Shown: positions 8,095 to 17,173, counted from the first letter of the stretch. The stretch: DNA of 64,000 nt from Streptomyces sp. NBC_00576 (GCF_036345175.1 NZ_CP107780.1:2108001-2172000); one strand, 5' to 3'. The notes: generated by a model from the sequence alone, not told the origin. Translations and numbers: made by a program.

Positions 8095-9503
8095 CCCACA
8101 TCACCGTGCACGCCCCCGCCGGCCCGGTCGTCGGCCGTCGCACCGGCCCCGTACAGCGCTTCCTCGGCATCCCGTACGCCCAACCACCCACCGGTGTACG
8201 GCGGTTCGCGGCGCCGGTCCGACGCGGCCGGTTCCCGGAGCCGTTCGACGCGTCCCGGCACGGGCCGACCTCCCAACGTGTGCCCCTGTTTCCCACGACC
8301 ACGGTGCCGGAACCGTCGGTGCCCGGCGACGACATCCTGAATCTCTCCGTCGTCGCTCCCGCCCCCGTCGACGGACAGGCGGCGCCCTGCCCGGTCCTGG
8401 TGTGGATCCACGGCGGCGGCTTCCTCGCGGGCAGCCCGGCGAGTCCGTGGTACGACGGCCGTTCCTTCGCACGGGGCGGCGTCGTCTGCGTCACCGTCGG
8501 CTACCGGCTGGGCGTCGACGGATTCGCCCCGCTGGACGACGTACCCACCAATCTCGGGCTGCGCGACATCCTGCTCGCGCTCGACTGGGTCCAGGAGAAC
8601 ATCGCCGCGTTCGGCGGTGATCCGGGCCGGGTCACCCTCGCCGGTCAGTCGGCCGGGGGCGCCGCGGTGCTCGCGCTGCTGTCGTCGCCCGCCGCGAGCA
8701 GTCTCTTCCAGCGGGCGGTGAGCCTCTCCGGCGGCCTCTTCGACGGGGACGGGTACGCGGCCCGCCACTTCGTCGGGCGGCTCGGGGAGCGGCTGGGCGT
8801 GCCGCCCACGCGCGCCGGGTTCGGCGACCGTACCGTGCAGCGACTCCAGGGTGCCGTTCTCGCGCTGCGGGACGAACTCGGCGCCGACATACTCCCGTTG
8901 GGCCCGATCATCGGCGACGACATCCTGCCGGTTTCCGTCGCCGACGGACTCGCCGGGCACGGACACGACGTACCTCTGCTGCTCGGCGCGACGGGCGACG
9001 AGTTCGATTGCGGTGCCGCGCCCGAGAACCCGCATCCGAGTCCGTACAGGCCCGCCGAACTCGTCGCCGCCCGCGCGGCGGGCACCCGGGTGACGGACAC
9101 CCTGTTCCGGGCCGCCTGCCCGCGCGTGGCGGGCGCGCGGCGCGACGCCGACGCAGGTACCTGGCTGTACTCCTTCGAGTGGCCGTCCCCCGTGCTCGGC
9201 GGCGCCGCGCACTGCGTCGACCTCCCGTTCTTCTTCGACCTGCTCGACGCACCGGGCGGCGCGGAGGCGCTCGGACCGTATCCGCCCGTGGAGTTGGCCG
9301 CGGCGATGCACGCCGATCTGTCCGGCTTCGTCCACGGCCGGGAGCCGGACTGGGCGCGGGCGACCGGCGGGCCCGGTGATCCGGCGCGCGAGTACGGCCG
9401 GTCCGGCGCGGCCCTCGTGGCCGACACCTCAGGCGTGTTCGATCCCGTCGTACGAACCGAACCGTCCGTACGGGCGGTGTCCGGGGTGGTGGAGGCATGC
9501 TGA
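8091..9503 (+). CDS. Carboxylesterase, type B family
   Basis: The 470-aa alpha/beta hydrolase has an oxyanion-hole HGGGF at residues 107-111, the nucleophile in GQSAGG (Ser187; the family consensus is GESAG) and a His374 in AAHCVDLPFFF placed like the catalytic His. The nearby N-terminal IPYAQPP motif is diagnostic of the type B family. It is slightly shorter than many members (about 500 aa). There is no signal peptide, so it acts inside the cell, presumably removing an acyl or alkyl ester from the imported compound. It overlaps the permease upstream and the ROK regulator downstream (TGATG). Its presence suggests an esterified glycoside as substrate; this is inference. Confidence 0.88.
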   Translation: MTHITVHAPAGPVVGRRTGPVQRFLGIPYAQPPTGVRRFAAPVRRGRFPEPFDASRHGPTSQRVPLFPTTTVPEPSVPGDDILNLSVVAPAPVDGQAAPCPVLVWIHGGGFLAGSPASPWYDGRSFARGGVVCVTVGYRLGVDGFAPLDDVPTNLGLRDILLALDWVQENIAAFGGDPGRVTLAGQSAGGAAVLALLSSPAASSLFQRAVSLSGGLFDGDGYAARHFVGRLGERLGVPPTRAGFGDRTVQRLQGAVLALRDELGADILPLGPIIGDDILPVSVADGLAGHGHDVPLLLGATGDEFDCGAAPENPHPSPYRPAELVAARAAGTRVTDTLFRAACPRVAGARRDADAGTWLYSFEWPSPVLGGAAHCVDLPFFFDLLDAPGGAEALGPYPPVELAAAMHADLSGFVHGREPDWARATGGPGDPAREYGRSGAALVADTSGVFDPVVRTEPSVRAVSGVVEAC

Positions 9504-10660
9504 TGTCCGGGGTGAGCGGCATGAACGGGATGAACCAGAGCGCTGTCCGACGCGTCAACACCTCGGTGATCCTGCGGGCGTTGGCGGTGTCGGCCGAGCC
9601 GATGACGTTGACCGTGCTCGCCGAGCGGGCCGGTCTCTCGCGGCGCACCATAGAAATCGTCCTGGACTCGCTCGTCGAGGCGGGCTGGGTGACGGAGCTG
9701 GCGCGGGTGCCGACCAGCGGCTGTGCGGGGCGTCCCGCCCGACGGTACGAACTGCGGGCGGAACACGCCCTGTTGGCGGCCGTGCACTTCACCACCTCGG
9801 ACGCGTCCGCGGCTGTCGCCGATGTCCGGGGCCGCGTCCTCGGACGTGCGCACCGGCCGCTGCGCGCCTACCAGGATCCGCAGGCCACGCTGGACGACAT
9901 GGCCGCGCTGGTGCGGGAGGCGCTCGACGACGCGGGTGGGTCGGCGGACCGGCTGCGGGCCGGTGCGGTCGCGAGCGGCGGTGCCATCGACGACGACGGA
10001 GTCATCCGGCGCCTGGTGCACACGACCCGATGGGAAGGCGTGCGCCTGCCCGACGAACTCACGCGGCGCGTCCGGGTGCCCTGGTTCGCGGACAACGACT
10101 CCAACCTCGGTGCGCTCGCGGAGCGTTGGCGGGGCGCGGCAGGCGACCACGACAACGTCGTATGGGCGGTGCTCGGGAACCGGACCGGCCTCGGGATCCT
10201 CATCCGGGGTGAGGTGCACCGTGGTGTCGACGGCGCCGCGGGCGAGATAGTCGAGGCGGCCTCGATACCGGCCGGCTCGGTCGAGAACCGCCCGGTGGCG
10301 TGGCTCACCTCACCGGAACCGGCCAGGCGCACGCTCGCACTAGGTCGGTTCGAGGCGGCCCGCGAGGGTGACGCCACCGCGCTCGCCGAGGTCGACGAGC
10401 TCGTGGAGAACATCGCGTCGATCCTCACGACCCTGTCGTGGACCATCGCGCCGTCCCTCATCGTGCTCGGCGGCGGCCTGGAGGACGCGGCCGACGTGCT
10501 GCTGCCCCGGGTACAGGCGGCGCTGCGCCGTGCCCGCACCCCGGCCGTCGAACTGCGTGCCACGCTCCTGGGCCGCGACGCCCCCCTCGTCGGCGCCGTC
10601 AAGCTGGCCCTCGACCGGATGGACACCGAGCTGTTCGGCCCGCTCATCCCCCGTGTGTGA
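9503..10660 (+). CDS. ROK-family transcriptional regulator lacking the zinc-binding Cys cluster
   Basis: The 385-aa protein has an N-terminal winged HTH (about residues 12-70, with VLAERAGLSRRTIE) and a ROK sugar-kinase-like domain. After GAAGEI, where ROK proteins normally have the His and CxCGxxGC zinc motif, the sequence lacks all the cysteines. Ligand binding is therefore probably altered or the fold differs locally. ATG 9503 is preferred over the ATG 6 nt earlier because GGAGG then has normal spacing and the start overlaps the esterase stop. It is the likely local repressor of the 4951-13844 cluster, with the imported sugar or a breakdown product as inducer. Confidence 0.85.
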   Translation: MSGVSGMNGMNQSAVRRVNTSVILRALAVSAEPMTLTVLAERAGLSRRTIEIVLDSLVEAGWVTELARVPTSGCAGRPARRYELRAEHALLAAVHFTTSDASAAVADVRGRVLGRAHRPLRAYQDPQATLDDMAALVREALDDAGGSADRLRAGAVASGGAIDDDGVIRRLVHTTRWEGVRLPDELTRRVRVPWFADNDSNLGALAERWRGAAGDHDNVVWAVLGNRTGLGILIRGEVHRGVDGAAGEIVEAASIPAGSVENRPVAWLTSPEPARRTLALGRFEAAREGDATALAEVDELVENIASILTTLSWTIAPSLIVLGGGLEDAADVLLPRVQAALRRARTPAVELRATLLGRDAPLVGAVKLALDRMDTELFGPLIPRV

Positions 10661-10678
10661 CCCCTCCCAGCGCCAACA

Positions 10679-10702
10679 GCGGTACAAGACGCGGTACAAG
10701 AC
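10679..10702 (+). repeat. Perfect tandem duplication of GCGGTACAAGAC before the oxidase gene
   Basis: Two exact 12-bp copies (10679-10690, 10691-10702) lie between the ROK gene stop and the RBS of the FAD oxidase. They may be a regulatory site or only a slippage duplication. The short gap (10661-10715) contains nothing else recognisable. Confidence 0.5.
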
Positions 10703-10715
10703 ATGGAGTTTCACT

Positions 10716-12245
10716 GTGACCGACACCCCCCACACCGATGTCCTTGTCGTCGGCAGCGGCATCATGGGAGCCGCCGTGGCCCGGCTGCTGCGGGACACCG
10801 ACCCGGCGCTGCGCATCACGATGGTCGACGGCGGCGAGGCGATCGGTACGGCACCCGGGGTGCACCTGCACGACGTCGACGACCCCGTCCTGTGGGAGCG
10901 CTACAACGACCGGGTCACCACCGGCATCCAGGGCATGTACACGGGCGCCGAGGTGGTACGCGAGGTGGCGGACGGCCTCGACGGGCTGACGCCGGGCATG
11001 TTCCACGCGCTGGCCTTCGGCGAGGACGCCGAGGCGATGCCCGCGACGGCGCTCGCGTGGAACGCGGGCGGCATGGGTGTGCACTGGACGGCCGCGACGC
11101 CGTGGCCCGCCGGCTCCGAGGTGTTCGACTTCGGCGACCCGGCCGGCTGGGCGGCGGACCTGGACACCGCGCGCCGGATACTCGCCGTCACGCCCGCCCC
11201 GATCGGCCCCACCGAGGTCGGCGAGCTGGTCCTCGACGTACTGCGCCGCCGCTACGACGGTGCCGGACCGCACGACCGGCGACCGCAGCCCATGCCCATG
11301 GCGGTCACCGCGACGGCCTCGGGCCCGCTGCCACGCACCGCCCCGGGCACGATCTTCCCCGCGCTCGCGGCGGGCGGCGACCCCGAGTTCACCCTGGTCA
11401 CCGGCACACTCGCGACCTCGCTCATCGTGTCGTCGGACGGCCGGGTCGCCGGCGCCCGGCTGCGGCGCGTCGCCGACGGCGCCGAGTCCGAACTGCGCGC
11501 CGACACCGTGGTGGTGTGCGCCGACGCCCTGCGCACCCCGCAGCTGCTGTTCGCCTCGGGCATCCGGCCCGACGCGCTGGGGGGGTATCTCAACGAGCAC
11601 GCGTTCGTCACCGCCCGGGTACTGCTCGACCTCGACCGGTTCGGCATCGCCCTCGACACCCTGCCGCTCCCGCGCGCCGGCGAGTTCTGCACGGACTCGC
11701 TGTGGCTGCCGCAGAACGGCGCGGCGCAGCCGTTCCACGGTCAGATCATGAACAGGACGTACGTGGACGACGACGGCCGCCCCCTCGCGCACTCCGTGGG
11801 CCTCGCGCTGTACGTCCCCGTCCAGTCGCGCCCCGAGAACCGGCTCGTGTTCTCGGAGTCGGACACCGACCTCGCTGGACTGCCTCGGATCGGCGTCGAG
11901 TTCGACTACGCCGACGCCGACCGGGCACTCGTCCGACGCGCGCTGGACGAAGTCCGGGTGATCGCCGAGGAGTTCGGCCCGTTCGATCCGGCGACCGAGT
12001 CGGCGCTGCTGCCGCCCGGTTCGTCGCTGCATCTGACGGGCACCGTCCGCTGCGGTGCGGCCGACGACGGCACGAGCGTGTGCGGACCGGACGGCAGAGT
12101 GTGGGGCTTCGACAACCTGTACCTCGCCGGCAACGGCGTGATCCCCACCCCGATGGCGGCCAACGTCACGCTGACGGGCGCGGTGACGGCCGTACGGGCG
12201 GCCCGCGCTGTCGCCGAACACCGTGCCGCGCTTGCCGCGCACTGA
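10716..12245 (+). CDS. FAD-dependent GMC-type sugar oxidase/dehydrogenase (pyranose oxidase-like)
   Basis: The 509-aa protein starts at GTG 10716 with GGAG 7 nt upstream. A Rossmann GSGIMG at residues 13-18 binds FAD. The C-terminal segment AGNGVIPTPMAANVTLT is the conserved end of the GMC oxidoreductase C domain. A His in SLHLTGTVRCG and an Asn in AANVTLT occupy the positions of the catalytic His-Asn pair of pyranose oxidases. It resembles the family that oxidises sugars or glycosides at C2 or C3, including bacterial C-glycoside 3-oxidases. It is encoded directly before a deaminase-like and a TIM-barrel enzyme. I infer that it makes a keto-glycoside which the TIM-barrel protein then cleaves or isomerises. 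Confidence 0.82.
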   Translation: MTDTPHTDVLVVGSGIMGAAVARLLRDTDPALRITMVDGGEAIGTAPGVHLHDVDDPVLWERYNDRVTTGIQGMYTGAEVVREVADGLDGLTPGMFHALAFGEDAEAMPATALAWNAGGMGVHWTAATPWPAGSEVFDFGDPAGWAADLDTARRILAVTPAPIGPTEVGELVLDVLRRRYDGAGPHDRRPQPMPMAVTATASGPLPRTAPGTIFPALAAGGDPEFTLVTGTLATSLIVSSDGRVAGARLRRVADGAESELRADTVVVCADALRTPQLLFASGIRPDALGGYLNEHAFVTARVLLDLDRFGIALDTLPLPRAGEFCTDSLWLPQNGAAQPFHGQIMNRTYVDDDGRPLAHSVGLALYVPVQSRPENRLVFSESDTDLAGLPRIGVEFDYADADRALVRRALDEVRVIAEEFGPFDPATESALLPPGSSLHLTGTVRCGAADDGTSVCGPDGRVWGFDNLYLAGNGVIPTPMAANVTLTGAVTAVRAARAVAEHRAALAAH

Positions 12246-12285
12246 ACCTCCGCCGAACCTCTTTACTTTGCAAGGGAGTTGGAAC

Positions 12286-12894
12286 GTGATCGACATCGCG
12301 AAGGAATACCGGGTGGCGCTGCCGGCCTGGATCGACGACGAGTTGGCTCAGGTGCCTCCCGTCATCCCGGACCGCGACGACCGGATGCGCCTCGTGCACC
12401 GCCTGGCGGACCGCAACTGGCGTGAGGGCAACGGGGGTCCGTTCGCGGCGCTCGTCGCCGAACAGGACACGGGCCGGATCGTCTCGGTCGGGGTGAACGT
12501 CGTCCTCGCCTCCGGTGTCTCCAGCGCGCATGCCGAGGTCGTGGCGCTCGGCCTGGCCCAGACGGCGGTCGGCGGCTGGGACCTGGGCGGCGACGGGCTG
12601 CCGGCGCACGAGCTGGTCGTCAACTGGCGTCCGTGCGTGCAGTGTTACGGCGCGACCATGTGGTCCGGGGTGCGCGGTCTCGTGGTCGCGGGCGAGGGGC
12701 CGGAACTGGAGGAGATCACCACGTTCGACGAGGGCCCGCTGGGCGCGGACTGGGCCGAGCAGTTCGAGACCCGCGGCATCAAGGTCGCAGGGGACGTGCT
12801 GAGGGAGGAGGCACTCACCGTGTTCCGCAACTACCGCAACGCGGTCGACGCCGACGATGTCGTCGTCTACAACGCGCGCGGGGGTGCCGAGTGA
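12286..12894 (+). CDS. Nucleoside/guanine deaminase-like zinc enzyme
   Basis: The 202-aa protein shows the cytidine deaminase-like zinc site, HAE at residues 82-84 and PCVQC at 116-120 (Cys117 and Cys120). These are the standard ligands and proton shuttle of the fold. It is longer than most free CDA enzymes, with an N-terminal helical region before the core. It starts at GTG 12286 (AGGGAG upstream) and its stop overlaps the GTG of the TIM-barrel gene. Its coupling to sugar-oxidation genes is odd: it suggests a nucleoside-like or amino-heterocyclic glycoside as pathway substrate. The exact base deaminated cannot be told. Confidence 0.8.
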   Translation: MIDIAKEYRVALPAWIDDELAQVPPVIPDRDDRMRLVHRLADRNWREGNGGPFAALVAEQDTGRIVSVGVNVVLASGVSSAHAEVVALGLAQTAVGGWDLGGDGLPAHELVVNWRPCVQCYGATMWSGVRGLVVAGEGPELEEITTFDEGPLGADWAEQFETRGIKVAGDVLREEALTVFRNYRNAVDADDVVVYNARGGAE

Positions 12895-13844
12895 CCCTGC
12901 CGACCGACAGCGCCGAACCGCGCTTCGCCACCGACGTCATCACCTTCTACCATCCGGCGTTCTGGGGCCTTGAATCCCCGGACGCCGTACGGGAGTTGGC
13001 TCTCGCAGATCCCGGCGGTTTCTGGGGGCGGGTACTGGACGCGCTGGCCGAGGCCGGCGTCACCGGCATCGAGCTGACCTTCGCGCCCGGCGACATCGAG
13101 TCGGCCCTGCGCGCCTTCGGCAGCGCGTCCTCGTTCCGGCGCGCGCTTCAGGCCCGGGGCGTGAGCGTCGTGGGCGCCTTCGTCGCCGGGAGCGACGCAC
13201 CCGACTGGCGCCACGGCGACAACCTGGCCGCGATCGTCGCCGACGCCGAGCGACGCGCGGCCTTCCTCGCCGACGTCGGGGCGGACCTCCTCGTCACCGG
13301 GCTGCCCATGCGCACGACCTTCGGGACGCGTCCGCCCTTCTTCGTCGACGCCGCGTACATGTCCCGGATGGCCGACATCGCCCACGCGGTCGGTGACGCG
13401 GTCGCCCGGCACGGCGTGCGGCTCGCCTTCCACACGGAGTCCAACAGCACGCTCTGGTACGAGCGGGACATCGACCTGTTCATGGCGCTGACCGACCCGC
13501 GCTATGTGTGGCTGTGCCCCGACTCGTGCCACATCGCGCTCGGCGGCGGGGACCCGGTGGCCGTCGCGCGTCGCCACGCGCAGCGGATCGCGCTGGCGCA
13601 CTGGAAGGACGCGGTCCGGCCGATCGACGTCGAACTCGTCATCGACGACACGGTCTTCACCCAGCAGCAGCCGTACATGACCGAACTGGGCACGGGCATC
13701 GTGGACTGGCGTGGCTGGGCGGACGCGATGTCCCGCACGCCCGGCGCCGGCACGGTGCTCATCGAACTGGACGAGGCGCCTGACCCCGTGGCAGCACTCC
13801 GGGCGGGGGTGGCCGTCGCACGGCGGGCGCGGGCGCGTGCGTGA
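12891..13844 (+). CDS. TIM-barrel sugar isomerase/epimerase-like protein (AP endonuclease 2 superfamily)
   Basis: The 317-aa protein has the metal-site pattern of xylose-isomerase-like TIM barrels: Glu183 (FHTES), Asp211 (CPDSCH), His237 (AHWKD) and Glu292 (LIELDE), each at the end of a predicted strand. It starts with GTG overlapping the deaminase stop. This superfamily includes sugar-phosphate epimerases, inosose enzymes and the cleavage subunits of C-glycoside deglycosidases that act on 3-keto-glycosides. The neighbouring FAD oxidase makes the last role attractive, but a simple keto-sugar isomerase is also possible. It is the last gene of the cluster. The 121 bp before the next gene hold no clear terminator. 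Confidence 0.82.
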   Translation: MTLPTDSAEPRFATDVITFYHPAFWGLESPDAVRELALADPGGFWGRVLDALAEAGVTGIELTFAPGDIESALRAFGSASSFRRALQARGVSVVGAFVAGSDAPDWRHGDNLAAIVADAERRAAFLADVGADLLVTGLPMRTTFGTRPPFFVDAAYMSRMADIAHAVGDAVARHGVRLAFHTESNSTLWYERDIDLFMALTDPRYVWLCPDSCHIALGGGDPVAVARRHAQRIALAHWKDAVRPIDVELVIDDTVFTQQQPYMTELGTGIVDWRGWADAMSRTPGAGTVLIELDEAPDPVAALRAGVAVARRARARA

Positions 13845-13965
13845 GAAGCACCCACCCGGCTGGTCCGATAATCCGCTGTTTCCTCCTAACGGGTCGATTT
13901 GATCATCTTCACCGTTCCTATACATAGCTTGATGGGGGTGTTTCGTTCCACGAGACGAGGACACA

Positions 13966-16900
13966 GTGTTCAGAGCAGAACCAGGCACCGCCGCCTCGCT
14001 CCGGCGCGTGCACGTCGCTCCGCCGGGCCGGCGGAGACGGCTGACCAGCCTGACCGGCCTGACCGGCCTGAGTCTCGCGCTGGTCGCGGCCGGTTCACCC
14101 GCCGCCGCCGTCACCGGGCTCGGCCCGCTCGCCGTGACCACGCGGGCCGCCGCTCCCGGCGACGGCACCGTGACCGTACGGGTCGTCACCGAGGTGGACG
14201 CGGACGGCGCCTACGACCGCATGCTGGAGCCGGGCCTCGCCGGCGTCAAGGTCAGCCTGACGGACGACGCCGGCACCGTCCGGAACCTGACGACCGGCGC
14301 CGGCGGCACCGTCACCTTCACCGCCACGTCCGAGCTCACCGGCGGCAAGTACCGCGTCCAGGTCACCAACCCGGATCCCGGCAACCTCTCCCCCGCCGTC
14401 GCGGGCCTGGGCACGGGCTCCGATGTCATCCGCGGCAACATCGGCTTCGTCGACGTGTCCGGCGGTACGAACGTCACGTACACCACCGGTTTCTGGGAGC
14501 CCGGCGTCTACTGCCAGGAGAACCCCGACCTGGTCAGCTGCAACCTCGCCAAGGGCGACGCCCCCAACACGTACAAGGGTCTGGTGTCCTTCAGCGGGGG
14601 CTTCACGGGCGCCTCCCCCGACACGGGTGTCACCCAACTGACCGACAACACGAAGCAGCAGGCCGTGTTCGGCATCGGCGTGGACCGCACCGGCAACAAG
14701 TACCTGGGCACACTCGTCAAGCGGCACACGGCCTACGGCCCGGCGGGCAACACCAACACGATCTACCGCCAGTTCGGCGCCGACACCACCGTCGCCCCCT
14801 TCGTCACGTTGCCCGGCACGCTCACCGCGCACGAGACAGGCGACAACTGGCTGCACGACAACGCCGTCTACGGCAGGGTCGGCCGCGAGGGCATCGGCGA
14901 CGTCGACGTGTCCGGCGACGGCAGAACGCTGTACGCGGTCAACATCAGCGAGACCAAGCTGTACGGCGTGGCCATCCAGGGCTCCGGCAACACCGTCACG
15001 CCCGGCACACGGACGGGGTACGACATCCCGAGGCCAAAGGCCTGCGTCGGCGAGTGGCACCCGTACGGCATCGGCGTGCGCGGCGGGCGCGTGCTGGTGG
15101 GCGGGGTGTGCGGCGCCGAGACGAGCGTCACCACGCACGTCCCCTGGGGCGACCCGACGCAACTCAGCGCGCACGTCTACGAGTTCAGGAACAGCGCGTT
15201 CGACGAGATCTTCACGCACACGCTGAACCATCCGCGCGGGTGCGCCTATCGGTTCACCAAGCCGCCCGCCGGCCCCCGCTGCACGGGCAAGACGACGGTG
15301 GGCGCCGAGATGAGTGCCGCGTGGGAGGCCTGGAACGAGCGGGTCCCGAAGGCCGAGCAGCACTACCTCATCTCCGCGCCGCAACCCATCCTGTCCAACA
15401 TCGAGATCGCCGACAACGGTGACCTGGTGCTCGGCTACCGCGACCGCTTCGGCGACATGACGGGTACCGCGACGTTCGCCCACAACTCCACGCAGAATCC
15501 GCTGGTCACCGGCGTCGCCGCCGGTGACGTACTGCGCGCCTGCAAGTCGGGAACGACGTACACGCTGGAGAACAACGGCTCCTGCGGCTCACTGACCGGC
15601 AATCTGCCGCGCAACGGCGAGGGTCCGGGCGGCGGCGAGTTCTACGACGACTCCACCGCACTCGACGACGCGTTCCACGACCAGGTCGGCGAGGGCGCCA
15701 CGGCACTCCAGCCGTACCGCGACAAACTGTGGGGCACGGTATACGACCCGTACAGCGCCTTCCAGCAGGGCGTTCGCAGCCGGACCGTGAACAACGGCGC
15801 GGTCCAGGGCAACCTGCTCATCCAGCCGACCTGGAACAGCGATCTCGCCCTCCGCCAGAACCTCTTCGGCAAGGCCAACGGTCTCGCCGACCTGGAACTC
15901 GTCTGCGACCAGGCGCCCGTCCAGATCGGCAACCGGGTCTGGTACGACTCGAACGGCAACGGCGTCCAGGATCCGTCCGAGCCGCCGGTCGCGGGCGTCG
16001 TCGTCACGCTGACCCCGCCGACCGGCACAGCGCTGACCGCCACGACCGATGCGAACGGCGAGTACTACCTGGGCACGAAGGACGGCCTGACGCCGAACAC
16101 GACGTACGCCGCCACCTTCGACCACAGTGGCATCGCCCCGTCGACGCTGCCCGGCTCCCCGACCATGGCGGAGCTGAAGTGGACCCAGGAGCATGCCGGT
16201 TCCGACCGCGCGCTCGGCTCGAACGTCGACTCGGCGGGCGGGACCAGGGTGGCCGTCGGCGACCCCGGCGACGTCAACCACACGATCGCCGCGGGTCTGG
16301 TCGGTCCGGTCAACAAGCTGGGCGACCGCGTCTGGTACGACACCGACGGCAACGGCGTCCAGGACCCGGGCGAGCCCGGTGCGCAGGACGTCCCGGTCGA
16401 GTTGACCGACCCCGTCACAGGTGACGTACTCAGGACGGCCAGGACGGACGCGAGCGGGCACTACCTGTTCCCGGACCTGCCCGACGGGCGCTACATGGTC
16501 TGCTTCCGCGGCCCGCGCGGCTACCTCTGGACCAGACAGAACGCGGGCGCCACGGATGACGACTCGGTCGTCGACCCGACCAGCGGCTGCTCCCCGGTGG
16601 TCACCCTCGGCGCGGGCAACCGTACAGACCTCACCCTCGAAGCGGGCCTGGTCGGGGAGTTGGGGCTGACGGTCGTCAGGACCGACCGGAAGACCGGCGA
16701 GCCGCTGCAGGGGGCGGTCTTCCAGCTGTGGCTCGACAGCAACGACAAGCCCGGTCTCCAGCGCCAGGGCGCGGGCCGGGACCGGATGGCCGGCGACTGT
16801 GTCACCGGCCGGACGGGCAGGTGCTCCTTCGACGACAACCGGATCGGCACGTACTACCTCGTGGAGATGGACGTCCCCGAGGGCCATGTCCTCCCCCAGA

Positions 16901-17013
16901 ACCCGGTCTTCGGCCCGTACCTGCTGACCCTGGCGAACGGCACGGCCACCGACGGGCTGGTCGTGGAGATCGCCGACGAGCAGGGTGAGCCGTGCAAGGA
17001 CACCACGTGCTGA
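13966..17013 (+). CDS. Large secreted SdrD-like surface protein
   Basis: The 1015-aa protein starts at GTG 13966 (GAGG, 5 nt spacing). A basic N-terminus and hydrophobic segment (about residues 27-50) form a signal peptide. Residues about 60-640 are a cysteine-containing region of unknown fold. Two SdrD B-like calcium-binding repeats start near 655 and 784, each with a W-Y-D-S/T-D/N-G-N-G-VQD motif, followed by a SpaA/prealbumin-like domain (about 898-1015). There is no LPxTG motif and no terminal membrane helix, so it is probably released or held non-covalently. It is a single gene between two sugar-uptake clusters. It may be an adhesin, or a scaffold of the cell surface. Confidence 0.85.
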   Translation: MFRAEPGTAASLRRVHVAPPGRRRRLTSLTGLTGLSLALVAAGSPAAAVTGLGPLAVTTRAAAPGDGTVTVRVVTEVDADGAYDRMLEPGLAGVKVSLTDDAGTVRNLTTGAGGTVTFTATSELTGGKYRVQVTNPDPGNLSPAVAGLGTGSDVIRGNIGFVDVSGGTNVTYTTGFWEPGVYCQENPDLVSCNLAKGDAPNTYKGLVSFSGGFTGASPDTGVTQLTDNTKQQAVFGIGVDRTGNKYLGTLVKRHTAYGPAGNTNTIYRQFGADTTVAPFVTLPGTLTAHETGDNWLHDNAVYGRVGREGIGDVDVSGDGRTLYAVNISETKLYGVAIQGSGNTVTPGTRTGYDIPRPKACVGEWHPYGIGVRGGRVLVGGVCGAETSVTTHVPWGDPTQLSAHVYEFRNSAFDEIFTHTLNHPRGCAYRFTKPPAGPRCTGKTTVGAEMSAAWEAWNERVPKAEQHYLISAPQPILSNIEIADNGDLVLGYRDRFGDMTGTATFAHNSTQNPLVTGVAAGDVLRACKSGTTYTLENNGSCGSLTGNLPRNGEGPGGGEFYDDSTALDDAFHDQVGEGATALQPYRDKLWGTVYDPYSAFQQGVRSRTVNNGAVQGNLLIQPTWNSDLALRQNLFGKANGLADLELVCDQAPVQIGNRVWYDSNGNGVQDPSEPPVAGVVVTLTPPTGTALTATTDANGEYYLGTKDGLTPNTTYAATFDHSGIAPSTLPGSPTMAELKWTQEHAGSDRALGSNVDSAGGTRVAVGDPGDVNHTIAAGLVGPVNKLGDRVWYDTDGNGVQDPGEPGAQDVPVELTDPVTGDVLRTARTDASGHYLFPDLPDGRYMVCFRGPRGYLWTRQNAGATDDDSVVDPTSGCSPVVTLGAGNRTDLTLEAGLVGELGLTVVRTDRKTGEPLQGAVFQLWLDSNDKPGLQRQGAGRDRMAGDCVTGRTGRCSFDDNRIGTYYLVEMDVPEGHVLPQNPVFGPYLLTLANGTATDGLVVEIADEQGEPCKDTTC

Positions 17014-17062
17014 CGCCCTGCCCAGCGGGATGACGGCCGCGCACCCGGGAGGGTGACGCGGG

Positions 17063-17100
17063 GCGGGCCGCGTACCGGTGTCGACCGGTACGCGGCCCGC
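17063..17100. terminator. Bidirectional terminator hairpin
   Basis: A perfect 17-bp stem (17063-17079 with 17084-17100) closes a GTCG loop between two convergent genes. It has no long T-run, as is usual for streptomycete terminators. It would serve both the SdrD-like gene and the DUF624 operon. Confidence 0.8.
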
Positions 17101-17173
17101 CCGTATGAAGAGACGTCCCATGCGACGCATCAGGATCGGCACGACCGAGAAGACGCGAGATGCCGCAGAACGC

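Noticed and set aside
13899..13926. Promoter-like TTGATC and TACATA before the SdrD-like gene
   Set aside because: The -10 does not fit the consensus well; not strong enough to list as a feature.
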